Assembly (NCBI GenBank): GCA_016748015.1
Contig: JAAOMT010000727.1
Coordinates: forward strand, 399,276 to 429,305
From: Geosiphon pyriformis
Taxonomy: Eukaryota; Glomeromycota; Glomeromycetes; Archaeosporales; Geosiphonaceae
DNA: 30,030 nt
Reading direction: 5' to 3'
Within the stretch, counting starts at the first letter, position 1; every line of letters begins with the position of its first letter. The notes beneath the pieces were generated by a model. The model worked only from the letters and a program-made list of their open reading frames with translations. It had not been told where the DNA came from and made no database searches. The position numbers and the translations under genes are program-made. Shown here piece after piece: positions 1 through 9,332 of this stretch.

Positions 1-90
1 ATGGGGTTTTTATTTGTTTTTGGGTTTGGGTGTTTTGTAATTATTTATTATTTTTGTCTTTGTGTTTTTATTAGAAAATTATTGTAAAAT

Positions 91-1543
91 TTAAGTATTC
101 AAGTTTGGTTGTTGTTCTATTATAATTATTGGTTCTAAATTTCGGGAAATATCTTCAGGATTAATTAAAGGGGAATGTGTACCAATTTGTGGAATTAATG
201 GTTCAGGATTGTTTCTGGAATGATAGTGTTTCAATCTGTCTCCATGTGCAACTTTTGCTAGTATTTTGTCATCAAGTCTTAACTTGTATAATCTATTGCC
301 TAGAATTTCGTAAATATAAAATGGTCTATCCCATTTGTTTTCAAATTTCTCACTCCATTGTTTTTCAGCCTTAGTTTTATGTAAGAAAACTTTATTTTCA
401 ACTTTAAATTCATTGGTAATGGATGGTAATTTGTTGTCATGTTTTTCTTTTTGTTAAGTTTGAGAATGTTCAATATGAGTTGTTGCTATTCTTTTTTTTT
501 CTTCCAGTGTACTAAAAAGAGTGTAGGCTCTTCTTTGGAGTGTTTCTTGAAAGTTTTCTTCATTGATTGGTTGCACTGGGTATGTTTTCACTGTGAAATT
601 AATTGGTAATGTTGCTGTTTTTCTATAAATAAGATCAAATAGTATGTGTTTTGTAGTATCTTGTTTTAGTGTTCTGTATGCTAGTAACACTAATGGAATA
701 AAGATATCCCATTTCTGTTCAAAGTCTGTTGAGATTTTGGCTAGAGATTTACACAATGTTCTGTTGAAACATTCTACAAGTTTATTTGTTTGAGGGTAAT
801 AAAGTGATGATAAAGATCTTTTGACATTGAATCGTTCACAAATTTCTTGTATCAAGTTGTTCACAAAATGTGTTTCTTGATCAGATAAGAGTTCAATTGG
901 GCATTCATGTCTACAAATAATGTCTTCATAGATGAAATTTGCTACTGATTTTGCATCTGCTCTTTGGATGGCTCTAGTTTCAAGCCATTTGGTGAGATAA
1001 TCTATTGCAACTGCAATATAACAATTTCCTTGAGTTGTGATAGGTAATGGTTCGACTAAATCAATTCTAACTCTGTCAAAAGGTTGTCCAACTTTGATTG
1101 GATTTAAAGATTCTGTGGGGCGAGTTCCTTCTCTTCTTTGACAACTATCACAAGATTCTACATATTGTTGAATGTCTTTTTGCATGTGAGGCCAAAAATA
1201 ATGTTCAAGAGTTCTTTGGATTGTTTCATCTCTTTCCAAGTATGCTAAAGAAGGATCTATGTGCATGTTGTATAGAATTGTTTTTTTTTTATTTTCCTGT
1301 ACTAATCTGAGTGGTTGGTTTGAGTTTTTACAATTTTTGTAATAGATTTTGTTGTGGTGTATAAAATATTGTTTAGATTGGTGTTGTAATCAATGTTTTT
1401 CACTTGGAGACCAATTTTCTGGCATGGTGAGAGTTTCTAAATAGTTTTTGATGTTGTTGTAGTTTTCTGGATTCATTGTGGTTAATTTTGTTGTTTGTTC
1501 TGCTGTTAAGTTTGTTGGTGTTTTGTTGGTGTTGATGTTGGTA
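91..1543 (-). pseudogene. Element A integrase (degraded)
   Basis: Integrase inserts retrotransposon cDNA into chromosomes. Reading leftward, the HHCC zinc domain ends in SCDSCQRR, with the usual AGH replaced by AY (His to Tyr). The rve core has all three acidic residues: D in RIDLVEP, D in LLSDQETHF and E in PQTNKLVECFN. A C-terminal GPY/F-like module with KWDRPFYIYEILGN follows. The longest open stretch is 454-1,266. A TAA at 454-456 (likely from CAA) interrupts the frame before the C-terminal module, which ends at the TAA at 91-93. A frame change near 1,544 separates it from RNase H. Integrase is the best preserved enzyme of element A, but it cannot be made as one protein. Confidence 0.93.
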
Positions 1544-2026
1544 TTAATATTGTCTCATTCTTGAAAGGCTATTAACATTGGTGTGTAGTTTTTCTGGTTT
1601 GTGATGTACAATGTATCTGTAGTCTGCTAGAAAGTTATTCCATTGAGACTGTTTGGCACTTTGTTCAGTTTTTTTTTTATTAAGCCATTTGAGGCCAATA
1701 TTGTCAGTTATTATGTCAAATTCTTTTCCATTTTTTAGGTATTGTTGAAAGTGTTTGAGAGCCCAGATGACTGCAGTGGCTTCCAATTCAGTTGAGCCAT
1801 ATTTAAGTTCTGTTGGCTTGAGTGTTCTGCTGGCATAGGTGATAACTTGTTCCTGGCCATTTTCATCCAATTGTAATAAGATGGCACCAAATGCTATGTG
1901 TGAAGCATCAGTGGCTAATTGGAATTGTTTGTTGAAGTCTGGGTAAACAAGAACTGGGGCTGTTGTCAATTTTGTTTTGAGAGTTTCAAAAGCTTTTTGT
2001 TGTTTTTCAGTCCATTTGTATGACAT
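1544..2026 (-). pseudogene. Element A RNase H domain
   Basis: Retrotransposon RNase H degrades the RNA strand of the RNA:DNA hybrid during reverse transcription. The 160-codon open stretch starts at SYKWTEKQQKAFETLK, the usual link from the RT connection. It contains D in LATDASHIAFGA, E in STELEATAVIWALKHF and D in IITDNIGLKWL, the D-E-D set of the fold. The final conserved segment reads HTNVNSLSRM, where the usual fourth acidic residue (NxDALSR) is Asn. The initiating ATG is internal to a larger pol frame and not a real start. The 1,544-1,546 stop lies just where the RNase H-integrase linker begins, so a frameshift or stop mutation ends the frame there. Confidence 0.92.
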
Positions 2027-2960
2027 ATTTTTGTTGATAAGATAATTGAGTGGTTTGGCAATTTCTGAGAATTTTTTTATGAATTTTTGATAGTAAGAGG
2101 CTAATCCTACAAATCCTCATAGTTCTGTGGTATTTCTGGAAATTTGAAAGTTTTTGACAGCACTGATTGTTCCTGGGTTTGGTTTGATTCCATTTTTACT
2201 AACTATGTGTCCAAGAAAGATCAAGCTTGTTTTTTCAAAGTGACATTTTTCAATGTTTAACTTCAATCCTGCTTTCCATAATCATTGAAAAACTTCTCAC
2301 AGGTGGATAAGATAAGTCTCAAAGCTTAGTGAATATACATCAGTGTCATTAAGATAGACAACTACTAATTGCCACAAGAGTTCTTCATATACAACATCCA
2401 TGAGTCGCTGGAATGTTGCTGGTGCATTGCAGAGTTCAAAAGGCATAATATTGAACTCGTAGTTTTCTTCCTGGATAGTAAATGCTGTTTTGGGTTAGTC
2501 TTTTGGGTCTATTTCGACTTGCCAGTATCCACTTTCTAAGTCTAAAGTTGAGAAGAACTTGGCTTTTCCTAGAGCATTTAGCATGTCATCAATTCTTAGA
2601 AGAGGGTAGACATCTCCAATTGTAATACTATTTAGTTGTCTATAATCAATACAGAATCTGATTTTTCCGTTTTTTTTTTAACTAAAACTACTAGTGAGGC
2701 CCAAGGACTTCTTGATGGTTGAATCAATCCGTTATTGAGCATTCTTTGGACTTCTTTTCTAATGAATTGGTGGCTGGCAGATGGCACTCAATAAACTTGT
2801 TGATGTTTTGGTAGAGCATCTCTTGTATAGATCTGATGTTGAACAATATCCGTTTTTCCCAAGTTATTGTTGTCTTTTGCAAATATATCTGCAAATTCAG
2901 CTATCAATTGTTTCAATTGTCTTTGTTGTTAAGGTTTTAAAGGATCCATGTTGATTCAAG
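2027..2960 (-). pseudogene. Element A reverse transcriptase (dead)
   Basis: Reverse transcriptase copies element RNA into cDNA. In the minus strand I can read the N-terminal part (DALPKHQQVY, then a stop, then VPSASHQ and GLIQPSRSPWA), motif A (FFSTLDLESGYWQV), the NAPATFQRLMD segment, the active-site box and a LGHIVSKNGIKP segment. The catalytic box at 2,345-2,356 reads YLND instead of YLDD, so a metal-binding Asp is lost by one G-to-A change. A long T run at about 2,670-2,680 (poly-A in the sense strand) causes a frameshift just after the VVLVKKK segment. Several TAG/TAA/TGA codons follow. There is no long open frame, which is why it is recognised only by homology to RT motifs. Confidence 0.9.
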
Positions 2961-3060
2961 AGAGTTTTTCTTTCAAAAGATGGTAGTTTTCAGTGGTGGG
3001 AATGAAATTTGGATTTGGGAGTAGAGTGTGTCTTACAATTTCAATAAAATTAGAGACAAT

Positions 3061-3790
3061 TTAAGAGTTTTCATCTTGAAAAATATTGCTGTGTATAATT
3101 CCAATCTTTAATTTGTTTAATAAGACAATAAGGTAATTATTGGGGTTGTAGAATGTAACTTGAAATTTTTTCATTCCTTTGGGAATATAAACGTTTGGAA
3201 TTAAGATTTCATGCTTCAAACAGATTTGTTCATTGGATTCAAGTTTTGAGCAAGTGTAAATTTTGTGATGTTCTCCAAAAGATGAAATGGTAATTGGTTG
3301 GAAAAGTTGAAGAATCTGGTAAGATTCATTCTGTATATTAAGAGCTATGTTTATTGGAACTGTAAATCGTCCAGTTGAACCAAAACCTTGTATTTCCCTT
3401 TCACTTTTTCCCAATTGTTCTCTGTTGTTAACTGATTGTAGACCCGAAATATTGATTAAGAGTAGGTAAATTGCTTGAGCGATTTTTTCAGCATGTTTAA
3501 TCTTGAATAATTTGTCTGTTTCATTCTGCAACATGATAGTAATGTCTCTAGTGTATCCTGCATCTATAACTCCTCTTCTAATATTGATTCCTTTGCTTGC
3601 CAATAATTATCTGGAAGCAATTTGAACCATTGCTCCTAGTGGTATTTCAAGAGCAATTTTGAAATTGATTTTTGTCAAAGACTTTGATTGGAAAACCAAA
3701 GTATCTTTTCCTCGATATTTTAGATCATATCTAGCATCAATTTCGTGTGCTTTTTCTGGTCTGATTCCTTGGCCATGATTGTCAAAATAT
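3061..3790 (-). pseudogene. Element A dUTPase domain plus beta-rich spacer
   Basis: dUTPase hydrolyses dUTP to dUMP and PPi and keeps uracil out of new DNA. Five dUTPase motifs can be placed between protease/Cys-rich module and RT. Motif 1 reads DARYDLKY (AG changed to AR). Motif 2 reads ASR, stop, LLAS. Motif 3 reads RRGVIDAGYTRDI. Motif 4 reads AEKIAQAIYLLL. Motif 5 is intact as REIQGFGSTGR. The 180-codon open stretch 3,061-3,603 begins only after motif 2. About 110 residues after motif 5 look like the beta-rich spacer common before Gypsy RT. Known dUTPase positions in retroviruses are elsewhere (next to protease in betaretroviruses, between RNase H and IN in lentiviruses). Inactive here by the stop in motif 2. 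Confidence 0.88.
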
Positions 3791-3795
3791 TTAAG

Positions 3796-4570
3796 TTATA
3801 GAGGTGGTTGCTTTTTAAGAAAATAGATGGAGGTAGTTGGTAGTTCTTTTACTAGTTCAGATACTCCAAATTCGATTTTATTTTCATTATTCTCATCTGG
3901 CAGAGGAATGCTAAGAGCATAACATTCTAAACACCATTGGTCATTACAAGGCATAACACATTCTTCACACAATTGAATGTTCATTTGCTCTAATTGTTGA
4001 ATTTGAGCATCTTTGGTCAGATATGTGTGGCTTGCAATTTGGTGGTAGGTTTCTACTTCATCTTTATAATCAAATCCAGCTAATTTTATAGTATACTCAA
4101 TATATTTAGCTTCTTTCATTTGGTAGACATCTTCTTGGGTGGCTCTATTGATTAATGCCATTGCTAGATCAAAAATTATTTTAGCATTATGAGGGTAGTG
4201 GTAAAGTTTATTGAGAGCACTGTTGTATGTTGCATCAAATAGTGTTCCTCTTCTGACTTTTTCCGAAATTGATAGAGCATATTGACAGATCTGATCACAT
4301 ACTTCTTCTCTTATTGTTACATCAATCCAATTGCATTCTTCTGGTAGCATATCTCCACATGTGAAACAAGATGTGTTGTCCCATTTTCCACTTTTTTTTG
4401 GAGATCCAAATCGTTTTTTATGGCATGCTTTACAGAAGTAACAAGTGCAAGTTTCATATTTTTCTTCTAGGGAAATACAGATTCTCATAGATGAAAGCTT
4501 CTTTTTGCAATCTTTGCATTTTAATGGAATATATGGTGGTTCTTTTCATGGTTCTGGTGTGGAATATCTA
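3796..4570 (-). pseudogene. Element A Cys-rich (putative zinc-binding) module, function unknown
   Basis: I do not recognise this domain. It spans about 250 residues between protease and dUTPase. The N-terminal part holds a dense Cys cluster: CKDCKKK, then CTCYFCKACHKK, then SCFTCGD, with KSGKWDNTSC between. The middle is acidic, probably helical, and Cys-poor. The C-terminal part has a second cluster, CEECVMPCNDQWCLEC. The open stretch 3,796-4,488 covers most of it, and the first CxxC lies upstream of the first Met (to about 4,560). Element B carries the same module at 6,164-6,870 in the same place with the Cys pattern kept, so it is a real constrained domain. Zinc binding, nucleic acid binding or packaging is inference from the Cys spacing only. 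Confidence 0.7.
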
Positions 4571-4881
4571 ACTTTCTTCTATCTTCTTGATTCTTCAAAA
4601 ATCTCTTGTTTTGTTTCCTCAGCCCAATTAGATGGTGATCTAAGAGTCATGTAGGTTTCAGTAAGTGGCATTTCCTTTTTTTCTTCAAATTCAAATACTA
4701 GAGCTTTTTCTGATTATTTATTAAAGATACCACAGGTTGCAGGTACTATAGTATATTGTCTTTGGTATGAGATTTTAAGTTCTTAAGTTTCCCAGTTCAG
4801 GTTTGCATTGGTCTTGAGAAGCCAATCATTTCTGACTAGAGCTTGGTATTAGGGTGCATCCATAACAAGAATCTTAACTGG
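4571..4881 (-). pseudogene. Element A protease, C-terminal part
   Basis: This is the second half of the retropepsin-type aspartic protease that matures Gag-Pol; the active-site half is at 12,320-12,540, beyond element B. The minus strand reads KILVMDAP, a TAG stop, YQALVRNDWLLKTNANLNW and then VPATCGIFNK. The same stretch is readable in element B (KVLIMETTQYQALFSNDWLSKTN, about 5,730-5,820), which fixes the reading. Two or more in-frame stops are present. The linker to the Cys-rich module runs to about 4,571. Confidence 0.85.
4878..4881. repeat. Left target-site copy of element B (CTGG)
   Basis: These four bases precede the TGTTA start of B's 5' LTR; CTGA follows the TAACA end of the 3' LTR at 12,320-12,323. 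One mismatch of four, so this is a weak duplication on its own. It is supported because removing B and one copy rejoins A's protease reading frame. Confidence 0.55.
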
Positions 4882-5618
4882 TGTTACTCATAGAATATAA
4901 GAAAATATAGTATTATTAATCAGTAGATATTAGCCAATCAGAGGTAGACATAGTAAATATGGAATTCCAGGATTCCTCTCAAAGGAATTGCAGGATTCTA
5001 GGAAATTCAAAATTCTCCGATGAAGAATCGCAGAATTCCAGAATTCCAGGATTCCTCTCATCAGAAATCACAGAATTCCAGGAATTCCAAGATTCCTATC
5101 ACAAGGAATTGAGAAATTGAGGAATTTCAAATAAATAATTATTCCATACTCTAAAACTTCTTTCCATTACCAACATCTTATGTTGATAATAATTCATACT
5201 TAATCACACTAGAACAATAGTTCTTGATTATGACTATTGATGGGATACTAATCTACAAATTGTCTTGGCTTATTTCTTTATATTTCTTTATTTTCTTTAT
5301 TTTCTTCTTTGATTTTGTTATTGTGCACTAACCAATTTATTAAAAGCACTGATTACTGATGTCAAGGATTGCCTAGTAAAAGACCCCTGCAAGTGGGTAA
5401 GACATGTACAGAAGATACAGATTACTTACTAGAGGATTGCCAGCCACCAAGCTGAGAAAAGAATTGACAGACTTGCGAGTCTGGGAAGTTACGGATAAAA
5501 CAACTATTGAATTTCTGTTCATTATACAACAGAGTCCATTAAAACTTTCAGATACAACACTTTCAAAACATCATCAATGGAAATAGCTTTTTGAACACCA
5601 AGTTATGAGTTTGTTATT
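4882..5618 (+). repeat. Element B 5' LTR, promoter-deleted and 3'-truncated
   Basis: Direct repeat of 11,467-12,319. Alignment runs from TGTTACTCATAGAATATA to GTTTGTTATT. Compared with the 3' LTR, about 83 bp are missing after GAGGAATTTCAAAT (near 5,130), a segment that in the 3' LTR holds TATATATA. The last roughly 32 bp and the LTR end are also missing, because the sequence changes at about 5,619 into mid-protease codons. The GAATTCC-rich array (4,958-5,125), a T/C-rich tract (about 5,267-5,325) and the CAGACT...AGTCTG hairpin (5,468-5,483) remain. Confidence 0.92.
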
Positions 5619-5620
5619 AA

Positions 5621-5980
5621 TTAAGTCACCGAGTTAATCGAGCTGCTAGTGCCAGAATCATCATGGCTGATGGAGTGACCAAGACTTTAATTGGCGAAAT
5701 TAATGACTTACCAATTGAAATTAATGGCATTATAGTCCCAATCAAAGTACTCATCATGGAAACCACCCAATACCAAGCTCTATTTAGTAATGACTGGCTG
5801 TCCAAGACAAATGCCACTTTAGACTGGAACACACAAGAGCTTCAAATTAGCCAGAACTGGCAACACATGCATGTACCAGCAACATGTGGCCACTTCAAGG
5901 CTACCAACACCATGGCACCACTAATTAACTTTGAGGAAGAGAAACCAAAACCTACCTGGGAAGCCTACCAAGTGTTGTGA
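5621..5980 (+). pseudogene. Element B protease remnant (active-site half deleted)
   Basis: Reading in the frame of the ATG at 5,663, homology starts already at about 5,621 (LSHRVNRAASARIIMADG) and continues through IEINGIIVPIKVLIME to VPATCGHF. It matches element A's retropepsin after the active-site DSG. The catalytic half (DSG and everything before it) is absent because the 5' LTR is joined directly to this point. The ATG at 5,663 is an internal Met, not a real start. The frame ends with TGA at 5,978-5,980, followed by more stops in the linker (5,981-6,163). Confidence 0.87.
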
Positions 5981-6163
5981 GCTAACAAAAAGCACAACGA
6001 ACTGCCACCAATACTCTCTTAGGATGACAATGGGAAAAGAAAGCAAACAAACAAACTTACTTGGGAAACTGATGATCTGACTTGGACTAACAACAAACAA
6101 GAAGAAGCCTCAAGTTGGGAATAAAATGAAGATAAGAGAAAAGGATAAGAAAAGGAAGAAGGA

Positions 6164-6870
6164 ATGCCACCAACTGCCACCATTTATAATTCCTACACCC
6201 ACCACATTCCACAACAATCCAATTATCAATGGCCAAAGCTTGTATGCGTCAATTGCAGCAAGAAACTGTTGTCAATAAGTGTATGCTGTGGCGATGATGA
6301 AGAATACTATACTGCAACAAAGTTCTACTGTTGTCCATGCATATTCAAATGCTTTGAACAACCAAAGAGGCAAGGAAAATGGAATAACCAATCTTGTCTT
6401 GCTTGTGGAGAGACCCTGCTAGATGAAGGGATGTGGAACAACATTTCAGGACGTGGAGGAACATGTGATGTGTCAATACACAATTCTAATAAGCGACTAG
6501 ATAAGGAAAGAAACCCCAATAGAAGCAGCCTGGAGAAGAGCCATGCAGCAACTAGACAGTTGTCCACATGATGATGACAAAATTTGGAGAATGGCAATTG
6601 CCAAAATAGAAGGAGCAACACCCAAAGAGATCAGAGAGATCAAAAACAATTCCCCAGAGCCCATAGAACTTGACTGAGACCCAGAACCAGTTATAAATTT
6701 TTTAGATCTGGAGTAATTCCACAAACATTATCAGGAGTTAACACCCACAAAGAAGGAGTAGGAGAAATGCTTGGAAGAAATAAACACCAGATTATGTGAC
6801 CACTGTTTAATTCCATGTGATTTCTAATATTGTGATGAGTGTGATCTCATCTACAATCTACCACCATACA
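6164..6870 (+). pseudogene. Element B Cys-rich (putative zinc-binding) module
   Basis: Counterpart of element A's module at 3,796-4,570. The N-terminal cluster reads CVNCSKK, SVCCGDDEE, FYCCPCIFKCFEQPKRQ and then GKWNNQSCLACGE, the last part aligning with A's GKWDNTSCFTCGD. A frameshift near 6,470 ends the first open stretch (TGA at 6,569-6,571). In another frame the helical middle continues (QLDSCPHDDDKIWRMAIAK). The second cluster then follows, CDHCLIPCDF, stop, YCDEC (about 6,795-6,845), matching A's CEECVMPCNDQWCLEC. The module then runs into the dUTPase frame. Function unknown; metal binding is inferred from paired Cys. Confidence 0.7.
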
Positions 6871-7944
6871 TGATCTACACAATTCCCAAGGAAGAAGAAC
6901 TAACCAACAGCTGCGCATCGGAATCGGAATTAGTTTACAATCCCAATTCAAATTCTGACAACAATGATGATGAAAACACTGGTTCTAGCTTTGTGCAATA
7001 TGGCAATAAAAATATCAATGATTTAGACTCCAATCCTAACTACAAACAATACATCACCCTACCAAATCTCTCTAAAAAACAGGAGTTGAAATGGTACAGT
7101 GACAATGGTAAAGGCATCATGCCAAAACAAGCACATGATACCAATGCAGGGTTTGACCTAAGATATCCAGGAAAAAATACTATCAAATTGAAACCACATT
7201 TGTGCACCTGCATTGATCTGGAAATCCCAGCAACAACAATGGTTCAACTAGCATCCCAGAGTAGTTTAGCAAAAAGAGAGATTAATATAAAAAGAGGAAT
7301 AATTGACATGGAATATGTAGGAAATATCATTGTCATACTACAAAATGATTCAAAAAAAGCCTATATAATACAGCCAAATGAAAAGATAGCACAGGCAATA
7401 TTCTTACTGTTAGTTAAGATAGCTCAATTAGTACCAGTAAGAAATAGAGAAAAATTAGAAATAACAGCAAGAGAGATACAGAGATTTAGGTCAACAGGTA
7501 GAATAGATGTACTAGTTAATATGGCGGAGGAAAAAATTGTTGGCCAAGGAGAAATTATCTCAACCAGTCAAGCTATTTTCATTCCACCATATAGCCAGTA
7601 CATACTAGCAATAAAAAGGAAGAAAAAAAAGCAAGAACAGATTTTTGAAGCTAAAGCAAACCTTTGTGAATCAGGAGAGATTGGACTGATCAATCTCTAC
7701 ATACCAGCCAAAAGCTATAGCCACATAAAAATTCCCATCTACAACAACACTGGCAATGTTATTAACATACCAAAAGAAACCACCATCAGATATTTAACCA
7801 CAGAAATAGAAGACCAACCACCAAACCCCATTTCAGACTTTCCACAACTTTGTGAATATGTCAACATCACATCACAAACAATCTATGGACGAGACAAATG
7901 TTATTTGCTCCAATCAGAACAATTGGAACAAACAAACATGGGAA
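6870..7944 (+). pseudogene. Element B dUTPase domain plus beta-rich spacer
   Basis: This is the first part of the longest open stretch in the window (6,870-8,291, 473 codons). After an acidic Ser/Asn-rich linker come the dUTPase motifs. Motif 1 is NAGFDLRYPG at about residues 92-101. Motif 2 is SQSSLAKR (usual Arg replaced by Gln). Motif 3 is RGIIDMEYVGNI. Motif 4 is EKIAQAIFLLL. Motif 5 is REIQRFRSTGR (GFG damaged). The catalytic Asp of motif 1 and the Asp/Tyr of motif 3 are kept. Residues from about 210 to 355 form the beta-rich spacer before RT (IFIPPYSQYI, LINLYIPAKSY, IPIYNNTGNVI). No stop occurs in this domain, unlike in A. Activity is doubtful because of motifs 2 and 5. Confidence 0.9.
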
Positions 7945-8870
7945 ATTTAGACTCATTACAACGTATGCAGCTCAAGATGTTGCTTAACAATTTCAATGAC
8001 ATCTTTGCCAGCGAAAATGAGTTTGGCCAAACTGATATTATCCAGCATCAGATCAAGATTAGAGATGCAATGCCAATTAAACAAAGAGCATACAGAGTGC
8101 CACCAGCCAGTCATGAGATCATTCATCAAGAAATCAACCAGATGCTTGACAACAGGCTAATTCAACCATCAATAAGCCCATGGTTGTCACCAGTAATACT
8201 TGTCTGTAAAAAGAATAGAAAAATCCGATTTTGTGTGGACTACAGAAAACTCAATGGTATAACTCATGGAGACAGTTATCCAACTCCATGAATACAGAAA
8301 TTATTTGATGCTTTTGGTGGGAACAAATGGTTCTCAACATTAGACTTAGACAGTAGTTACTGGCAAGTAGCCATGAATCCAGTTAACAAAAAAAAGACAG
8401 CATTCATTACTAGAGAAAAAAATTTCGAATTTGAAATGATGCTATTTGGCTTGATCAACGCTCCAGCCACTTTCCAATGGTTAATCGAAATTGTTTATAT
8501 TGACTTATTGTGGAAATCAGTAGTTGTATACTTGGATGACACCAATGTATTTTCAAAGATGTTTGATGATCATCTTTATTATCTTTAACAAGTATTCAAA
8601 AGACTAAGAAGAGCAGGACTAAAGTTAAATGCAACAAAATGCTTCTTTGGCAAGACAGAACTAAAATTCTTGAGACACATAGTCAGCAAAGACGGCATCA
8701 AAACAGATTCAGAGAAAATAGAGATAGTAAAGAACTTTTCAGTGCCAACCAATATGATAGAACTGAAATCATTCTTGGGATTTGCCAGCTACTATTGACA
8801 TTTTATCAAGAACTTCTTCAAGATAGCACAGCCACTCAACCAACTGCAAAACAAAAATACAAAATATGAA
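7945..8870 (+). pseudogene. Element B reverse transcriptase
   Basis: RT motifs lie in one frame throughout: MPIKQRAYRVPPASHE, RLIQPSISPWLSPVILVCKK, IRFCVDYRKLNGIT, motif A FSTLDLDSSYWQV, LINAPATFQWL and the intact catalytic box YLDD at 8,529-8,540, followed by TKCFFGKTELKFLRHIVS. Three stops interrupt it: TGA at 8,289-8,291, TAA at 8,586-8,588 and a TGA at about 8,797 (SYY, stop, HFIK). TGA for CGA or TGG and TAA for CAA are all single C-to-T or G-to-A changes. All catalytic Asp residues survive, unlike in elements A and D, so only the stops prevent synthesis. Confidence 0.94.
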
Positions 8871-9332
8871 TGGACAGAAAGTCAACAAGAAGCTTTTAAT
8901 ATTCTAAAAAGAAAGCTCATTCAAGCTCCAGTACTGATCTATCCAGATCACAGCAAACCATTTATCATCACCACTGATGCATCCAGTCAAGCATTGGGAG
9001 CAGTATTATCTTAGAGAGGACCAGACAGCAGAGAACATCCAGTAGCATATGTCAGCAGAGGTTTAACACCAGCCGAAAAGAACTATAGAACACCAGAACA
9101 AGAACACTTAGCAATATACTGAGCAGTCATAAAATGGAAAAAATACTTGAGCCAGAAGTTTGAAGTGTACACAGATCACAAAGGATTAACATTACTTCAA
9201 AAACAAAAATTTGAAGATAGAAGACAGTCAAGATGGAAAATGATACTTGCACTATATAATTATACTATACATTATAAAAAGGGAAAAAAAAACAGAAATG
9301 CTGATGGTTTATTGCGAATAAGACAAATCTAA
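8871..9332 (+). pseudogene. Element B RNase H domain
   Basis: Same frame as RT. It starts at YEWTESQQEAFNILKRKL and contains D in ITTDASSQALGAVL, E in TPEQEHLAIY, D in EVYTDHKGLTLL and the final acidic residue in NRNADGLLR, so the full acidic set is present. In-frame stops occur at about 9,013 (TAG, likely from CAG), about 9,121 (TGA where Trp is usual) and 9,330-9,332 (TAA). The 61-codon open stretch 9,147-9,332 is its end. Confidence 0.92.

Larger units (their letters stand above)
1..4881 (-). mobile_element. Ty3/Gypsy element A, pol part left of the nested insertion
   Basis: Minus-strand Ty3/Gypsy retrotransposon whose domains read right to left: end of protease, Cys-rich module, dUTPase, reverse transcriptase, RNase H, integrase. 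The pol stop codon is at 91-93, and the 3' untranslated part and 3' LTR lie outside the window. The other part of the same element is at 12,320-15,247, separated by element B. Many in-frame stops and several frameshifts make it inactive. The order IN after RT/RNase H places it in Ty3/Gypsy rather than Ty1/Copia. Similar elements are, to my recognition, abundant in Rhizophagus; that part is inference. Confidence 0.92.

Noticed and set aside
177-374. Open frame of 65 codons on plus strand
   Set aside because: It lies antisense to element A's integrase C-terminal module, which is supported by homology to element B.
4958-5125. Heat shock elements in the LTR array
   Set aside because: GAA and TTC are directly joined (GAATTC) rather than separated by two bases as in canonical heat shock elements, so the spacing is wrong.
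5404-5586. Open frame of 60 codons inside the 5' LTR
   Set aside because: The 3' LTR copy is not open in the same way; it is part of LTR non-coding sequence.
6325-6724. Two open frames on the minus strand
   Set aside because: Shadows of B's Cys-rich module, whose plus-strand reading matches element A.
8639-8869. Open frame of 76 codons on plus strand
   Set aside because: Out of frame with RT; the true RT reading (TKCFFGKTELKF) runs through the same bases in another frame.
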